A stretch of 64,000 nt of DNA from Colwellia sp. (GTDB lineage: Bacteria; Pseudomonadota; Gammaproteobacteria; Enterobacterales; Alteromonadaceae), in contig NVWU01000012.1 of assembly GCA_002733765.1 (NCBI GenBank), positions 62,001-126,000 of the forward strand, given 5' to 3'. Positions within the stretch are counted from its first letter, which is position 1. Each line of letters begins with the position of its first letter. This document shows, piece by piece, positions 36,489 through 46,140 of this stretch. A program made the translations under genes and the position numbers. The notes below the pieces were generated by a model. That model was not told where the DNA came from. It saw only the letters and a list, made by a program, of their open reading frames with translations, and made no database searches.

Positions 36489-38162
36489 TTAACCTATTTT
36501 TTTGTATCTAATTCTGTGTGGCTCTGTCGCCGCAGGCCCTAATGTTTTTTTCAACCATGCTTCATAATCAGTAAAATTACCTTCATAGAAATTGATTTTA
36601 CCTTCATCGCGGTAATCTAGAATATGAGTAGCAATACGGTCAAGGAACCAACGGTCATGAGAAATAACCATGGCACAACCAGGGAACTCTAATAACGCTT
36701 CTTCTAATGCTCGTAGGGTTTCAATATCTAAATCATTGGTTGGCTCATCTAGTAGCAAGACGTTACCGCCAGTTTGTACTAATTTTGCTAAATGCACACG
36801 GTTGCGCTCACCACCTGATAATTGACCGATCACTTTTTGTTGATCGTTACCTTTAAAGTTGAAACGACTAACATAAGCACGACTTGGGATTTCATAAGTA
36901 CCAATTTGTAAAATTTCATGGCCTTGTGATATCTCTTGGTAAACGGTTTTACTGTTATCCATATCGTCACGGAATTGATCGACACTGGCCAGTTTTACTG
37001 TATCACCTAAGATGACTTCACCAGAATCGGGTTTTTCCGCACCCGTCATCATTTTAAATAGTGTCGATTTACCGGCGCCATTTGGCCCGATAATACCAAC
37101 AATCGCGCCTTTAGGGACACTGAAGCTTAGGTCATCAATAAGTACTCTATCGCCAAATGATTTTGTTAAGTTCACCACATCTAAAACTTTATCACCGAGG
37201 CGTGGCCCTGGTGGAATGTAAAGCTCATTAGTTTCATTACGTCTTTGGTGCTCTTGGCTGTTAAGCTCTTCAAAGCGAGCCATACGGGCTTTGCTTTTTG
37301 ATTGCCGTGCTTTTGGATTTGAACGGACCCATTCAAGCTCTTGTTTGATGGTTTTTTGTAGGGCACTTTCACTTTTACTTTCGCGTTCAAGGCGAGCATC
37401 TTTTTGCTCTAGCCATGAAGTGTAGTTTCCTTCATAAGGAATACCGTGACCGCGATCTAGCTCTAAAATCCAACCAGCAACATTATCTAAGAAATATCTA
37501 TCATGGGTGATTGCTACTACAGTACCTGGGTAGTCATGTAAGAAGCGCTCTAACCAAGCAACAGACTCAGCATCTAAATGGTTAGTTGGTTCATCAAGCA
37601 GTAACATGTCAGGTTTTTGTAGCAATAAGCGGCAAAGCGCAACACGGCGGCGTTCACCACCACTTAATATGCCAATTTTTTGTTCCCAAGGTGGTAAACG
37701 TAAAGCGTCAGCAGCACGTTCAAGTACGTTATCAATATTATGACCATCTTGAGTATTAATAATGTCTTCAAGTTCACCTTGCTCTTTAGCAAGGGCATCA
37801 AAGTCAGCATCTTCTTCAGCATACTCGTTATAGACTTGGTCAAGACGGGCTAAAGCATTTTTTACGGTAGCTACCGCTTCTTCAACAATTTCACGAACTG
37901 TTTTTTCTTCATCCAGTATCGGCTCTTGTGGTAAATAGCCAATATTAGTACCCGCTAAAGCATTAGCTTCTCCTTCAAATTCAGTATCAAGGCCGGCCAT
38001 GATACGAAGTAGGGTAGATTTACCTGAGCCGTTTAAGCCTAAAACACCAATTTTAGCGCCAGGGAAAAATGATAAAGAAATGTCTTTTAAAATAGTGCGT
38101 TTAGGCGGTACTACTTTGCTAACGCGGTTCATTGAGAATATAAATTTGTCTGGCAATGCCAT
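36489..38162 (-). CDS. ettA: Energy-dependent translational throttle protein EttA (ABC-F)
   Basis: 557 residues, matching the family's ~555. Two ABC domains: Walker A GLNGSGKST and GPNGAGKST, signatures LSGGERRRVALCRLLL and LSGGERNRVHLAKLV, Walker B MLLLDEPTNHLD and VLLLDEPTNDLD. The linker with the basic RSNPKARQSKSKARMARFEEL segment and the arm region are those of EttA. It binds the ribosomal E site and gates entry into elongation according to ATP/ADP ratio. Soluble, no membrane partner. Monocistronic. Confidence 0.96.
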   Translation of the reverse strand: MALPDKFIFSMNRVSKVVPPKRTILKDISLSFFPGAKIGVLGLNGSGKSTLLRIMAGLDTEFEGEANALAGTNIGYLPQEPILDEEKTVREIVEEAVATVKNALARLDQVYNEYAEEDADFDALAKEQGELEDIINTQDGHNIDNVLERAADALRLPPWEQKIGILSGGERRRVALCRLLLQKPDMLLLDEPTNHLDAESVAWLERFLHDYPGTVVAITHDRYFLDNVAGWILELDRGHGIPYEGNYTSWLEQKDARLERESKSESALQKTIKQELEWVRSNPKARQSKSKARMARFEELNSQEHQRRNETNELYIPPGPRLGDKVLDVVNLTKSFGDRVLIDDLSFSVPKGAIVGIIGPNGAGKSTLFKMMTGAEKPDSGEVILGDTVKLASVDQFRDDMDNSKTVYQEISQGHEILQIGTYEIPSRAYVSRFNFKGNDQQKVIGQLSGGERNRVHLAKLVQTGGNVLLLDEPTNDLDIETLRALEEALLEFPGCAMVISHDRWFLDRIATHILDYRDEGKINFYEGNFTDYEAWLKKTLGPAATEPHRIRYKKIG

Positions 38163-38489
38163 GAGAAGTCCGAAGAGGTGATTAATTACGTGGGTATTAT
38201 TTTAAGTAACTCCTGTCGAGTTAGCAAGAGTATACGAGATTACTTCAGTATGGGAGATTCGTTGTTTATCAGTTTATTTATTTTATTAGAATAAGTGCCT
38301 TTTATTTTCAGTGATACGGATGAGCTTAGTTCATTAGTCAAGCTCACCATACTGCACGATTTAGATTCAGTTTAGTCTTACTAATAGGCACTTCGAAACT
38401 AGCGCCCGATCACTGCCTTTGAATCTGTTGCAGGTAAATATACTTACAACGGCTCGATTGGCAATTTTTAAAGGTAGTATATCTAAGGA
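38163..38489. other. Intergenic region between ettA and the chemoreceptor gene
   Basis: 327 bases on the upstream side of ettA, presumably carrying its promoter, and the 3' side of the chemoreceptor gene. I see no gene, repeat or clear terminator here. Confidence 0.5.
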
Positions 38490-39590
38490 TCAGCTTTGTG
38501 CTATTTCATGCGAAAGTGAGGTGAGTATGTTAATCACATCAACACTGGCACTTTCCATGATTGATAAATCTTTCACTGTTTGTGCCATATTACCTGCTTG
38601 CTTTGCTTTTAAAGCACTTAATCCATAGTTATGAACTTGCGCATGAGGAGTATCAAGCTGTTTAAATGCGCTATAGCTTGCATATTTTTCAGCGCCTTCC
38701 CCGATAAAGTACCATTTACCTAAACGGCAATTGTGGTGATCGGCAAAATCATCTACTGTTTTATCAGACATGCCTAACATGACTTGATACACTTCTAATT
38801 TCCATACCACATGATCCATTTTAACCGTTTGGATAAAAGCGTCATCAGTTGAGTGGCTAATAACCGAATACATTTTTTGGGAAACTGACACTATATCATC
38901 GGCAGTGCTTTCTATTGTTGTAGTGCTATGGCTTATTTCACTGCTTTTTTCGCCGACTTGGTGTATTCCTTCAATTACCTGTTCCATTTGCTGATTAACT
39001 TGTTCTATTAAGTTAGATATTTCATTTGACGCTTCAGCTGAACGTTGGGCTAAGGTTCTTACTTCATCAGCAACAACGGCAAAGCCCCGACCTTGTTCTC
39101 CTGCTCGTGCGGCTTCAATGGCTGCGTTTAAAGCAAGTAAATTGGTTTGGTCAGATATACCTTTGATTATGTTTACAAATTCATTAATACCCGCCGTAGC
39201 GGATTTTAAATTATCAACTGAAGTTGAAGCCTCTTGGCTATCACTACTGATTTTTGCAGTAGCAACGGTGGTTGATGCGAGCATAGTGAGAATTTCGGTA
39301 AATAGTTCTTGTGATGATTGAAAGTCATCCCGGTGGCCTATTAGCTCTCGAGAAGAAGCAGCAAGTTCCTCTCTAATATTGTTAACTAAGTCAGACGAAT
39401 TTAACAATAAACTGTTTATTTCTTCTTGGTGGCGATAACGCTCTGTATTACTTGCCATGTCTTGTGCTAATTGTTGACTTTCGTCATTGGCATTAGTGAC
39501 TTCCGTTTCTAAGGTTAAAACTTGTTCTTTTAATTGCTGATTCTCCATTTTTAATGCAGCAAACTCTTCTTTACTAGGGAAACCAAACAT
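38490..39590 (-). CDS. Soluble methyl-accepting chemotaxis protein with CZB zinc-binding domain
   Basis: 366 residues, no membrane segment. An N-terminal coiled coil (about 8-60) precedes a methyl-accepting signalling domain whose hairpin tip reads [35 protein letters not shown]. The C-terminal ~110 residues form a CZB domain with [14 protein letters not shown], the NCRLGKWYF motif and DTPHAQVH, giving the 3His/Cys zinc site. CZB receptors sense zinc or oxidants such as hypochlorous acid. It would join the cytoplasmic chemoreceptor array. It is a single gene. Confidence 0.93.
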   Translation of the reverse strand: MFGFPSKEEFAALKMENQQLKEQVLTLETEVTNANDESQQLAQDMASNTERYRHQEEINSLLLNSSDLVNNIREELAASSRELIGHRDDFQSSQELFTEILTMLASTTVATAKISSDSQEASTSVDNLKSATAGINEFVNIIKGISDQTNLLALNAAIEAARAGEQGRGFAVVADEVRTLAQRSAEASNEISNLIEQVNQQMEQVIEGIHQVGEKSSEISHSTTTIESTADDIVSVSQKMYSVISHSTDDAFIQTVKMDHVVWKLEVYQVMLGMSDKTVDDFADHHNCRLGKWYFIGEGAEKYASYSAFKQLDTPHAQVHNYGLSALKAKQAGNMAQTVKDLSIMESASVDVINILTSLSHEIAQS

Positions 39591-39721
39591 ATAATAAACA
39601 CCTAAACGCGATTAATAGATTTAACAATATTTTAATGTTCAGTAATTATAACGAAAGCTATTCATTTGACAAATAATATTATTAACAGGGAAGTTGTTTT
39701 ATTTAAATCAGCGTATTGCCT

Positions 39722-40825
39722 TTATAGTGTTATGACTTTATCACCAGCCATTAAGCCTGAAATTACTGTGATCATGCCGTTTTTTTCTTCTTTACCTAAC
39801 CTAACGAAGCGACGTTGAATTTCACCATCGACATTAAGCCAAACAAAGTCTAACTGGCCAACATGAGCCACGCTGTTGGCAGGAATAGTTAACTTGGTTT
39901 GCTCGCCTGCGGGAATTAACATGCGTGCGTACATGCCTGGTAATAAGTTTTTATGATAGGTAATACGTGCTTTAATTAAAAAACTCCGTGAACCGGTATT
40001 TGCCGCAGGCACTATTTCTTCTATTTTACCTATTATTAATTTATTCACGCTGGGTAATTCAATTTCTATGCTTTGCCCATTCGTTAATGTTAACGCAAGC
40101 TGCTCGCGTACTTGTGCTTCTACCCGTAGAGATAACGGGTTATACAATGATAATAATTTTATTCCAGGTTGAGCTGTATCGCCGGGCTCGGCAAAACGGT
40201 CAACAATACGTCCATCAATTGGTGCCATCAAGCTAGCATAGCTTAAGGTGGTTTTTGCTTGAGAAAAGGCTTGTTTAGCGGCCGTTAACTCAGCATGAAT
40301 AGTTTGATAAGTAGCGCTATTTTTATCTAATTCAAACTCTGAAATGAGTTTTGTTTTAAATAACTCAACCGCGCGATCAAGGTTTTGTTTCGCTTCTTTA
40401 TATCGAGCTTGCATGGCCTTAACATTTTCTTTGGCCTGTAACACTTGTGATTGTAAGTCGTTTTGCTCTAATTGAATTAATAGATCGCCTTTTTTTACAA
40501 GGTCACCTGATCTACTGTTGATGTGTTCAATACGCGCTAAAATTCTAGCGGAAATAATGGTTGCTTGTTTTGCTTCAAGACTAGCCGCTACGGGCTCAAA
40601 AATAGCTTCTTTACTGGCCACTAGGGTATAATTGTTGTTCTTATCAAGCATTGCAGCACTTATTTTATTATTTGTTTTATTATTAATATTGGTATTTAAT
40701 GCGGGCGCTATTTTGTCATCAAATGAGCCAGCCAGCCATGCCACCATTAACAGAAGAATAGTTAAGGCTATCACAGGAATAAATATTTTTTTTACTGTGT
40801 TTTTATCTGCTTTCGTGTGAGTCAT
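39722..40825 (-). CDS. RND efflux periplasmic adaptor (membrane fusion protein)
   Basis: 367 residues with one N-terminal membrane anchor (FIPVIALTILLLMVAWLAG). The lipoyl domain halves (EAKQATIISARILARIEHI...GDLVKKGDLLIQLE and APIDGRIVDRFAEPGDTAQPG) flank a coiled-coil hairpin (about 105-190), followed by the beta-barrel and membrane-proximal domains. It links the inner-membrane pump to an outer-membrane TolC-type channel, which is not encoded here. It starts 2 bases after the permease gene, so permease and adaptor are one operon with the ArsR-family repressor first. Confidence 0.92.
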   Translation of the reverse strand: MTHTKADKNTVKKIFIPVIALTILLLMVAWLAGSFDDKIAPALNTNINNKTNNKISAAMLDKNNNYTLVASKEAIFEPVAASLEAKQATIISARILARIEHINSRSGDLVKKGDLLIQLEQNDLQSQVLQAKENVKAMQARYKEAKQNLDRAVELFKTKLISEFELDKNSATYQTIHAELTAAKQAFSQAKTTLSYASLMAPIDGRIVDRFAEPGDTAQPGIKLLSLYNPLSLRVEAQVREQLALTLTNGQSIEIELPSVNKLIIGKIEEIVPAANTGSRSFLIKARITYHKNLLPGMYARMLIPAGEQTKLTIPANSVAHVGQLDFVWLNVDGEIQRRFVRLGKEEKNGMITVISGLMAGDKVITL

Positions 40826-40827
40826 AA

Positions 40828-43800
40828 CTATGTCTGCGCCTCAGTTGATTCTTTTATGGAGTTAGTGATTGCAACTTGCTTCTCTGCTGTGTTGGCTTGG
40901 TTTGATTGTTCATTGTCAAAAACTAATAGGTAAACAATAGGCACAACGAGCAGTGTAAAGATGGTGGAAGAAATTATGCCAAAAATAATGGCTATCGCTA
41001 AACCACTAAATACCGGGTCGAGGGTGATAATTAAATTGCCTAACAAGGTTGTGCCTGCGGTCAATAAAACAGGTCGCATGCGCACAGCACCAGCTTGAAT
41101 TAAGGCTTCTTTAATAGGTTCTCCTCTATCACGTGCTTGGGTAATAAATTCAATTAAAATTAATGAATTTCTAACGACTATTCCTGCTAATGCAATCATG
41201 CCTATCATGGCGGTAGCGGTAAATAATATGGGGTCAGGGGCGTTAGCTATTTCACGTTCACCAAATTGATTAAGTAAAAAGAAACCGGGCATAATACCAA
41301 TAACGGTTAAGGGGATCGCTGACATAATAATGCCAGATAATGCTGCTGAGCCTGTTTGAACTCTAAGTACTAGGTAAATAGCGGTGAGGGCAAAGGCAAA
41401 AGCAATACCCATGTCGATAAATACACGTAAGGTAATACTCCATTCACCTTCACCACTCCAAGATAATGTTATGTTGTCAGGTAGTTGCCATAATTGACCA
41501 CCGCCACTCGATAAAAAAGTGCGTTTTGTCCAGTCGTTTGGCGCTGCTGTTGATAGGTTATCGTTGGCACTGTTACTATTGGCACCAGCACTTTGTAAAT
41601 CACTACCTACATCAGCAATGATGGCAGCAGGTGTTCTGCCTGAAATATCCGCGGTAACATAGACAACGGGTTTTAAATTTTTATGGAAAATAGGTTTATC
41701 ATTTGTTTTTTGTTCAAACTGTCCTAATTCGCCTAACGAAACCAGTGACTGTGGTGCTATATCAATACCTTGAGGCGTGGTGTTTTGTACAATACCTGCT
41801 TGCCCCTTGATAGTTAAACGATAAAAGTCAGCGAGTGTTTCTCGTTGATCAATTGGTAACCTTACCTTAATTGCCAGTGGCGTTGCTTCATCATCTACAT
41901 GCAGGTAACCAGCAACTTTCCCCGTATTAGCGACTGCTAGCGTTTGGTTAATATTTGCGGTAGAAATACCTGATAAAGCGGCTTTGATTTTATCGGTAAC
42001 GAAGCGAAGTTTTGGTTGGTCATTGCCAACAGTCGAATCAATTTCAACTACATGGGGTTCTTGTTTTAATCGGTGCTCAACAATTTTTGCTGCTTGTTGT
42101 AACTCACTGTATTGGGTAAATTCATCACCGTAAAGCTCGGCAACTAATGTGCTAAGTACCGGCGGACCCGGTGGTACTTCGACTACTTTAATTTTTACGC
42201 CGTTAGTGCTCAGTGCAGCTAAGTGCTGCCTTAACCTTAATACGATGGCATGTGATTGATGTTCACGTGCTGTTTTATCTAGTAATATTATGCGTAAATC
42301 AGCCATATAAGGTGCTTGACGCTGATAATATTGACGAACCAACCCGTTGAAATCTATCGGTGATGGCGTACCTACGTAGCTTGCTATTGCTTTAATTTCT
42401 GGTAGTTGCTGCGCTTTATTTGAAACTGTTTTTGCCATCGCGGCGGTTTGCTCTAACGTAGTATTTTCTGGCATATCAATAATAATTTGTAGCTCATTTT
42501 TATTATCAAAAGGTAATAATTTAAGCGGAACTAAACGCATCACGGGCAACATGGCGGCAACAATAAATAAGATTAAGACAAGCCAAAGTACCAACTTACT
42601 TTTTTTTCTATTCTCTAATAATGGTGTCAGCATACGGCGATAAAACTGGCTGAATCCTTGGCTTTGCTCAATGTCCTCATTAAGTTCTACTGTTGATTTT
42701 GGTTTGATCAATTTTGATGCTAACCAAGGGGTTACTAAAAAAGCGACCAAGGTTGAGCTGATCACACTTAAAGGAACATTAAATGCCATAGGAGCCATGT
42801 AAGGTCCCATCATGCCGGTTATATAGGCGAGGGGAATAAAGGCTAATACAATGGTTAAGGTTGACATGAGTAAGGGCACTCTTATTTCATTAATCGCGCC
42901 TACTATTTTGTCTTGCAATGAACCACTTTTATTTTTTAAATAGCGCTCAATATTGTCAACACCGGTAATAGGATCGTCAACTAATAAACCCAGCGATAAA
43001 ATAAGTGCAAATAAGGTGACACGATTAATGGTATAACCAAAGGCTAAATCTAAAGATAAGGTAATGCCATAACAAATAGGGACGGCTAAGCCCACCACAA
43101 CAGCAGAGCGCCATCCTAAAAATACGGCAATAAATACTACTACGGTAAATACAGCAAACGCTAAGCTAGTAGTGAGGTTGTTTACTTTTTCATTTGCCGT
43201 TTCACCATAATCACGTAAAACTTCTACATGAACATTTTGTGGAAAAATTGATTGCTGTAATGCCGCTATTTTATCGTGTATCGCTTGGGCTACGGTAACG
43301 GCGTTACTACCAGGCTGTTTGGCTACACTGATGGTAACCATGGGATGATCGCTATTGTTATTTGAATAGTATTGTTGTTGATGACCATTAGCAAAATCAA
43401 TCCAAGTATAGCTACTTTGTTCTGCGGGGCCATCAATAATGTTTGCGATATCTTTTAATAAAATCACACTGCCATCAATAACACTAATAGGAGCATTTTT
43501 TAATGTTGCTATGTCACGAAAAACATCGCCACTTTCTAGACGAAAAGACTGATTTTCTAAGGCAAGGTTACCATGGTTTTGTAGAGTGTTAGAGGCTTGA
43601 ATAGCATTTAAAACATCTGCGATAGCAACAGATCTAGCGGTCATTTGTTCTGGATCTAAGTTAACTTGTATCTCTCTTGATCGACCACCAACAATTTTTA
43701 CTTCACTAGTATTCTCTATGGCTTGTAAATAGGTAGAGACTTCTTCGGCTAAGCGACGCAGCCCATAGTCGTCTACTGTTGTGTTATCACTGCTCCACAA

Positions 43801-44247
43801 ACCCAGCATAATAATAGGAACATCATCTACTTCTATCGGTTGTACGCGCCAGTTAGTAACAATAGCTGGAATTCTATCCGTATTTGAATGAAGTTTGTTG
43901 TAGGTGTTTAGTAACGCATTTTCCCGATTTTCACCTACATGAAATCTCAAGGTTACTACGGTTTGGCTATTATTGGTAACAGAGTAAACATGTTCAACGC
44001 CACTTACCTGTGCTAGCAACTTCTCTAAGGGAGTGGTGACTAAACGTTCCACTTGTTGCACATTAACGCCCTCAGCGTTAACTACTACATCAATCATAGG
44101 AACTACTATTTGTGGCTCTTCTTCTCGGGGCGTGTAATTGAGTGATATCAAGCCCGCTAGCATGGATAGAACTAAAATAATAAATGGCAGCTTACTTGCT
44201 AAAACGCTGCTGATTAATTTGGCGGTAAAATTAGTTGGAGTCGGCAT
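40828..44247 (-). CDS. RND efflux permease
   Basis: 1139 residues with the RND layout: an N-terminal helix, a first periplasmic loop, six helices, a second loop and six helices. Family landmarks are PREEEPQIVVPMIDV, LVTTPLEKLLAQVSGVEHV, LGLLVDDPITGVDNIERYL (the acidic pair in helix 4 that takes up protons), and GIVVRNSLILIEFI near the end. It is longer than AcrB because the second loop is extended around residues 870-920. The closest group is the drug-type or uncharacterised HAE pumps, not CusA: no Met-rich metal path is evident. Encoded behind an ArsR repressor that looks like a persulfide sensor, so the substrate may be a sulfur-stress product; that is inference. Confidence 0.93.
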   Translation of the reverse strand: MPTPTNFTAKLISSVLASKLPFIILVLSMLAGLISLNYTPREEEPQIVVPMIDVVVNAEGVNVQQVERLVTTPLEKLLAQVSGVEHVYSVTNNSQTVVTLRFHVGENRENALLNTYNKLHSNTDRIPAIVTNWRVQPIEVDDVPIIMLGLWSSDNTTVDDYGLRRLAEEVSTYLQAIENTSEVKIVGGRSREIQVNLDPEQMTARSVAIADVLNAIQASNTLQNHGNLALENQSFRLESGDVFRDIATLKNAPISVIDGSVILLKDIANIIDGPAEQSSYTWIDFANGHQQQYYSNNNSDHPMVTISVAKQPGSNAVTVAQAIHDKIAALQQSIFPQNVHVEVLRDYGETANEKVNNLTTSLAFAVFTVVVFIAVFLGWRSAVVVGLAVPICYGITLSLDLAFGYTINRVTLFALILSLGLLVDDPITGVDNIERYLKNKSGSLQDKIVGAINEIRVPLLMSTLTIVLAFIPLAYITGMMGPYMAPMAFNVPLSVISSTLVAFLVTPWLASKLIKPKSTVELNEDIEQSQGFSQFYRRMLTPLLENRKKSKLVLWLVLILFIVAAMLPVMRLVPLKLLPFDNKNELQIIIDMPENTTLEQTAAMAKTVSNKAQQLPEIKAIASYVGTPSPIDFNGLVRQYYQRQAPYMADLRIILLDKTAREHQSHAIVLRLRQHLAALSTNGVKIKVVEVPPGPPVLSTLVAELYGDEFTQYSELQQAAKIVEHRLKQEPHVVEIDSTVGNDQPKLRFVTDKIKAALSGISTANINQTLAVANTGKVAGYLHVDDEATPLAIKVRLPIDQRETLADFYRLTIKGQAGIVQNTTPQGIDIAPQSLVSLGELGQFEQKTNDKPIFHKNLKPVVYVTADISGRTPAAIIADVGSDLQSAGANSNSANDNLSTAAPNDWTKRTFLSSGGGQLWQLPDNITLSWSGEGEWSITLRVFIDMGIAFAFALTAIYLVLRVQTGSAALSGIIMSAIPLTVIGIMPGFFLLNQFGEREIANAPDPILFTATAMIGMIALAGIVVRNSLILIEFITQARDRGEPIKEALIQAGAVRMRPVLLTAGTTLLGNLIITLDPVFSGLAIAIIFGIISSTIFTLLVVPIVYLLVFDNEQSNQANTAEKQVAITNSIKESTEAQT

Positions 44248-44328
44248 AATCAGTTAGCAGTCCTTTAAAGTGTGGGTGATGAGTTAATGCCGTAATGGAA
44301 GGTCACAATTTAATTAAGTAGGAATCAC

Positions 44329-44634
44329 TTAAATATCTTCACAAAACTGTTGCTGTAAAATTTCTAATAAAATCTTTATCTTTTGATTAGCAATGCGATA
44401 GTAAATTGTTTGTGATTCACGTCTTGTCGTCACTATTTCGCTTTCTCTTAGTTTAGCTAAATGTTGGGAAAGCGCCGATTGTGATAGTTCAACCTGCTCA
44501 TTTAAATCACCAACAGTAAGCTCGCCATTTGCTAAAGAACATAAAATGATTAAACGGTAGGGGTTGGCTAATTGTTTTAAAATGGTGGCAACGTATTGAG
44601 CATTTTCTAGTAATTTAGTTTTATCGCTTGTCAT
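44329..44634 (-). CDS. ArsR-family repressor of the BigR/SqrR (persulfide-sensing) type
   Basis: 101 residues, all winged helix: LANPYRLIILCSLANGELTVGDL, then the recognition helix LSQSALSQHLAKLRESEIV and the TRRESQTIYYRI wing. Cys32 and Cys98 are 66 residues apart, the same spacing as the two sensing cysteines of Xylella BigR (42/108) and Rhodobacter SqrR (41/107), and sit in the same contexts. Those proteins form a polysulfide bridge and leave DNA when reactive sulfur rises. The ArsR-family metal motif ELCVCDL is absent. It heads the RND operon and is divergent from the DUF2892/rhodanese operon, so it probably represses both. Confidence 0.85.
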   Translation of the reverse strand: MTSDKTKLLENAQYVATILKQLANPYRLIILCSLANGELTVGDLNEQVELSQSALSQHLAKLRESEIVTTRRESQTIYYRIANQKIKILLEILQQQFCEDI

Positions 44635-44722
44635 GTAAGTCCTAAGCTGAGCATTAATTATATTTTATTCTACTATTGAACTTTAATTTAGTAAAGGCTA
44701 ATATACATAAATAAGAAAAAAG

Positions 44723-44745
44723 TAAATTAGATAATGTTAAATTAG
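44723..44745. promoter_or_regulatory. Candidate operator between the divergent ArsR and DUF2892 operons
   Basis: TAAATTAG occurs twice in direct repeat (44723-44730 and 44738-44745), 15 bases apart, about 45-65 bases before the DUF2892 ATG. A near-palindrome CTTTAATTTAGTAAAG lies about 40 bases further left. The whole 155-base gap is very AT-rich, as operators of BigR-type repressors are. Which repeat is bound cannot be decided by eye. Confidence 0.4.
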
Positions 44746-44789
44746 TAAGATATTGTTTAATATTTAATTAATAGTTTGGAGAATATATT

Positions 44790-44999
44790 ATGACGGTCAA
44801 TGAGGCACTTCGTTTTGTCGCAGGTATTATGATTTTACTTTCATTACTACTTACTCAGTTTCATTCACAAAATTGGGTGTGGTTTACGGCATTTATTGGG
44901 ATAAACTTATTACAATCATCAATGACTAAATGGTGTTTAATGATGACAATATTGAAAAAACTCGGCTTGCAAGAGGGTAATAAAAATTGTAGTAATTAG
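44790..44999 (+). CDS. DUF2892 (YgaP-like) inner-membrane protein
   Basis: 69 residues with two hydrophobic helices (about 8-25 and 28-46) and the family motif VNEALRFVAGIMILLS...FTAFIGINLLQSSMTKWCLMMTILKKLG. The Cys in KWCLM is typical. In E. coli YgaP the same membrane module is fused to a rhodanese; here the rhodanese is the next gene. It may shuttle or shelter persulfide near the membrane. The ATG follows TTTGGAGAATATATT, a good ribosome site. First gene of the plus-strand sulfur operon. Confidence 0.88.
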   Translation: MTVNEALRFVAGIMILLSLLLTQFHSQNWVWFTAFIGINLLQSSMTKWCLMMTILKKLGLQEGNKNCSN

Positions 45000-45066
45000 T
45001 GAGTGAAGAGTAAAGTATTATGCATTATTAAATTTAAAATGAATGAGAATTAATTAAGGAACCACG

Positions 45067-45411
45067 ATGTTAAAAACGATACCTGAAGTGATTGCTCAGG
45101 CAAGAGAGTCACTTAATACGATAACGGCAGAAGATGCGGCTATTAAATGTAAGGCGGAAAATGGCCTTATCATTGATGTCAGAGAACCCGCTGAATTTGC
45201 AGAAAAAGCGGGTGAAAACACGATAAACATTCCCCGTGGTTTGTTAGAAATGAAGATGCTAAAAATGCATCCTGATGAGAATTTAGCTATTTTTATTCAT
45301 TGTGCTACGGGCGCTAGAGCGACCTTTGCGGCTGAGCAACTAAAGCGTGTTGGCTACAAAAATGTTTGGGTGGTTACTTCGATGTTAGATGATGTTTGTT
45401 GTGTATTCTAA
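45067..45411 (+). CDS. Single-domain rhodanese (sulfurtransferase)
   Basis: 114 residues of one rhodanese domain: LIIDVREPAEFAEKAGENTINIPRG, then the active-site loop FIHCATGARAT with catalytic Cys79, and YKNVWVVTSMLDDVCCVF at the end. The Cys-Cys near the C-terminus is unusual. It would move sulfane sulfur from a donor to a thiol acceptor in the cytoplasm. It follows the DUF2892 gene by 67 bases and precedes a thioredoxin-fold gene; with the divergent persulfide-type repressor this points to reactive-sulfur handling. AAGGAACCACG before the ATG is the ribosome site. Confidence 0.9.
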   Translation: MLKTIPEVIAQARESLNTITAEDAAIKCKAENGLIIDVREPAEFAEKAGENTINIPRGLLEMKMLKMHPDENLAIFIHCATGARATFAAEQLKRVGYKNVWVVTSMLDDVCCVF

Positions 45412-45461
45412 TTTATAGTGTTTAATTTTAAGGTTAAGTGTAATTTCACCGCAGGAAGTAA

Positions 45462-46124
45462 ATGATGAGCAGTCCGTTAGTTGTTGATTATTATAGTGAC
45501 ATTTTATGTGTTTGGGCATGGATAGCTCAACGTCGTATTGATGAATTACATGAGAAATTAGGTAATAAAATTGAATTACGTTATCACTATTTAGATGTAT
45601 TTGGTGATGCGATAAATAAAATACCAACCCAGTGGCGAGAACGAGGTGGTTATGATGGTTTTTCTGCTCATGTAATTGAGTCTGCTGCTGTTTATGAAGA
45701 TGCTCATATTCATAGCGCTATTTGGTCTAAAACCCGTCCGACGTCTTCTGCTAATCCCCATTTGGTATTGAAAGCGATTGAACTCACCTACTCATGTCAA
45801 CAGAGCATTAATTTAGCACTACAATTTAGGCAAGCTTTTTTTGTTGAGGCAAAAGATATCAGTAATTTAGCCGTGTTATTTTCTATTATTGAGCAAGCAG
45901 GGCTTGATAGCAGTAGAGTTAATAAAGCCTTGGTTGATGGCCGTGCTATGGCGGGCTTAATGCGTAATTATCAACAAGCAAAAGCATTATCATTAAAAGG
46001 TAGCCCATCTTATATTATTGATAATGGTCGACAAACCTTATACGGAAATGTCGGCTATCGGGTATTGTTAGCTAATATTGAAGAGCAGTTGAATAAGCCA
46101 GAAAGTGAAGCAAGTTGGTGTTAA
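45462..46124 (+). CDS. DsbA/FrnE-like thioredoxin-fold protein with a single active-site Cys
   Basis: About 220 residues, no signal peptide, so cytoplasmic. The fold is DsbA-like as in FrnE and 2-hydroxychromene-2-carboxylate isomerases: VDYYSDILCVWAWIAQ, a helical insert, and late LSLKGSPSYIIDNGRQTLYGNVGY with the cis-Pro loop. The motif is CVWA instead of CxxC: Cys16 is kept and the second Cys is Ala. This suggests glutathione- or persulfide-linked chemistry rather than disulfide exchange. It is the third gene of the sulfur operon, 50 bases after the rhodanese, and ends before a strong hairpin. Confidence 0.85.
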   Translation: MMSSPLVVDYYSDILCVWAWIAQRRIDELHEKLGNKIELRYHYLDVFGDAINKIPTQWRERGGYDGFSAHVIESAAVYEDAHIHSAIWSKTRPTSSANPHLVLKAIELTYSCQQSINLALQFRQAFFVEAKDISNLAVLFSIIEQAGLDSSRVNKALVDGRAMAGLMRNYQQAKALSLKGSPSYIIDNGRQTLYGNVGYRVLLANIEEQLNKPESEASWC

Positions 46125-46140
46125 ATGAAGGGAGTTTTTT

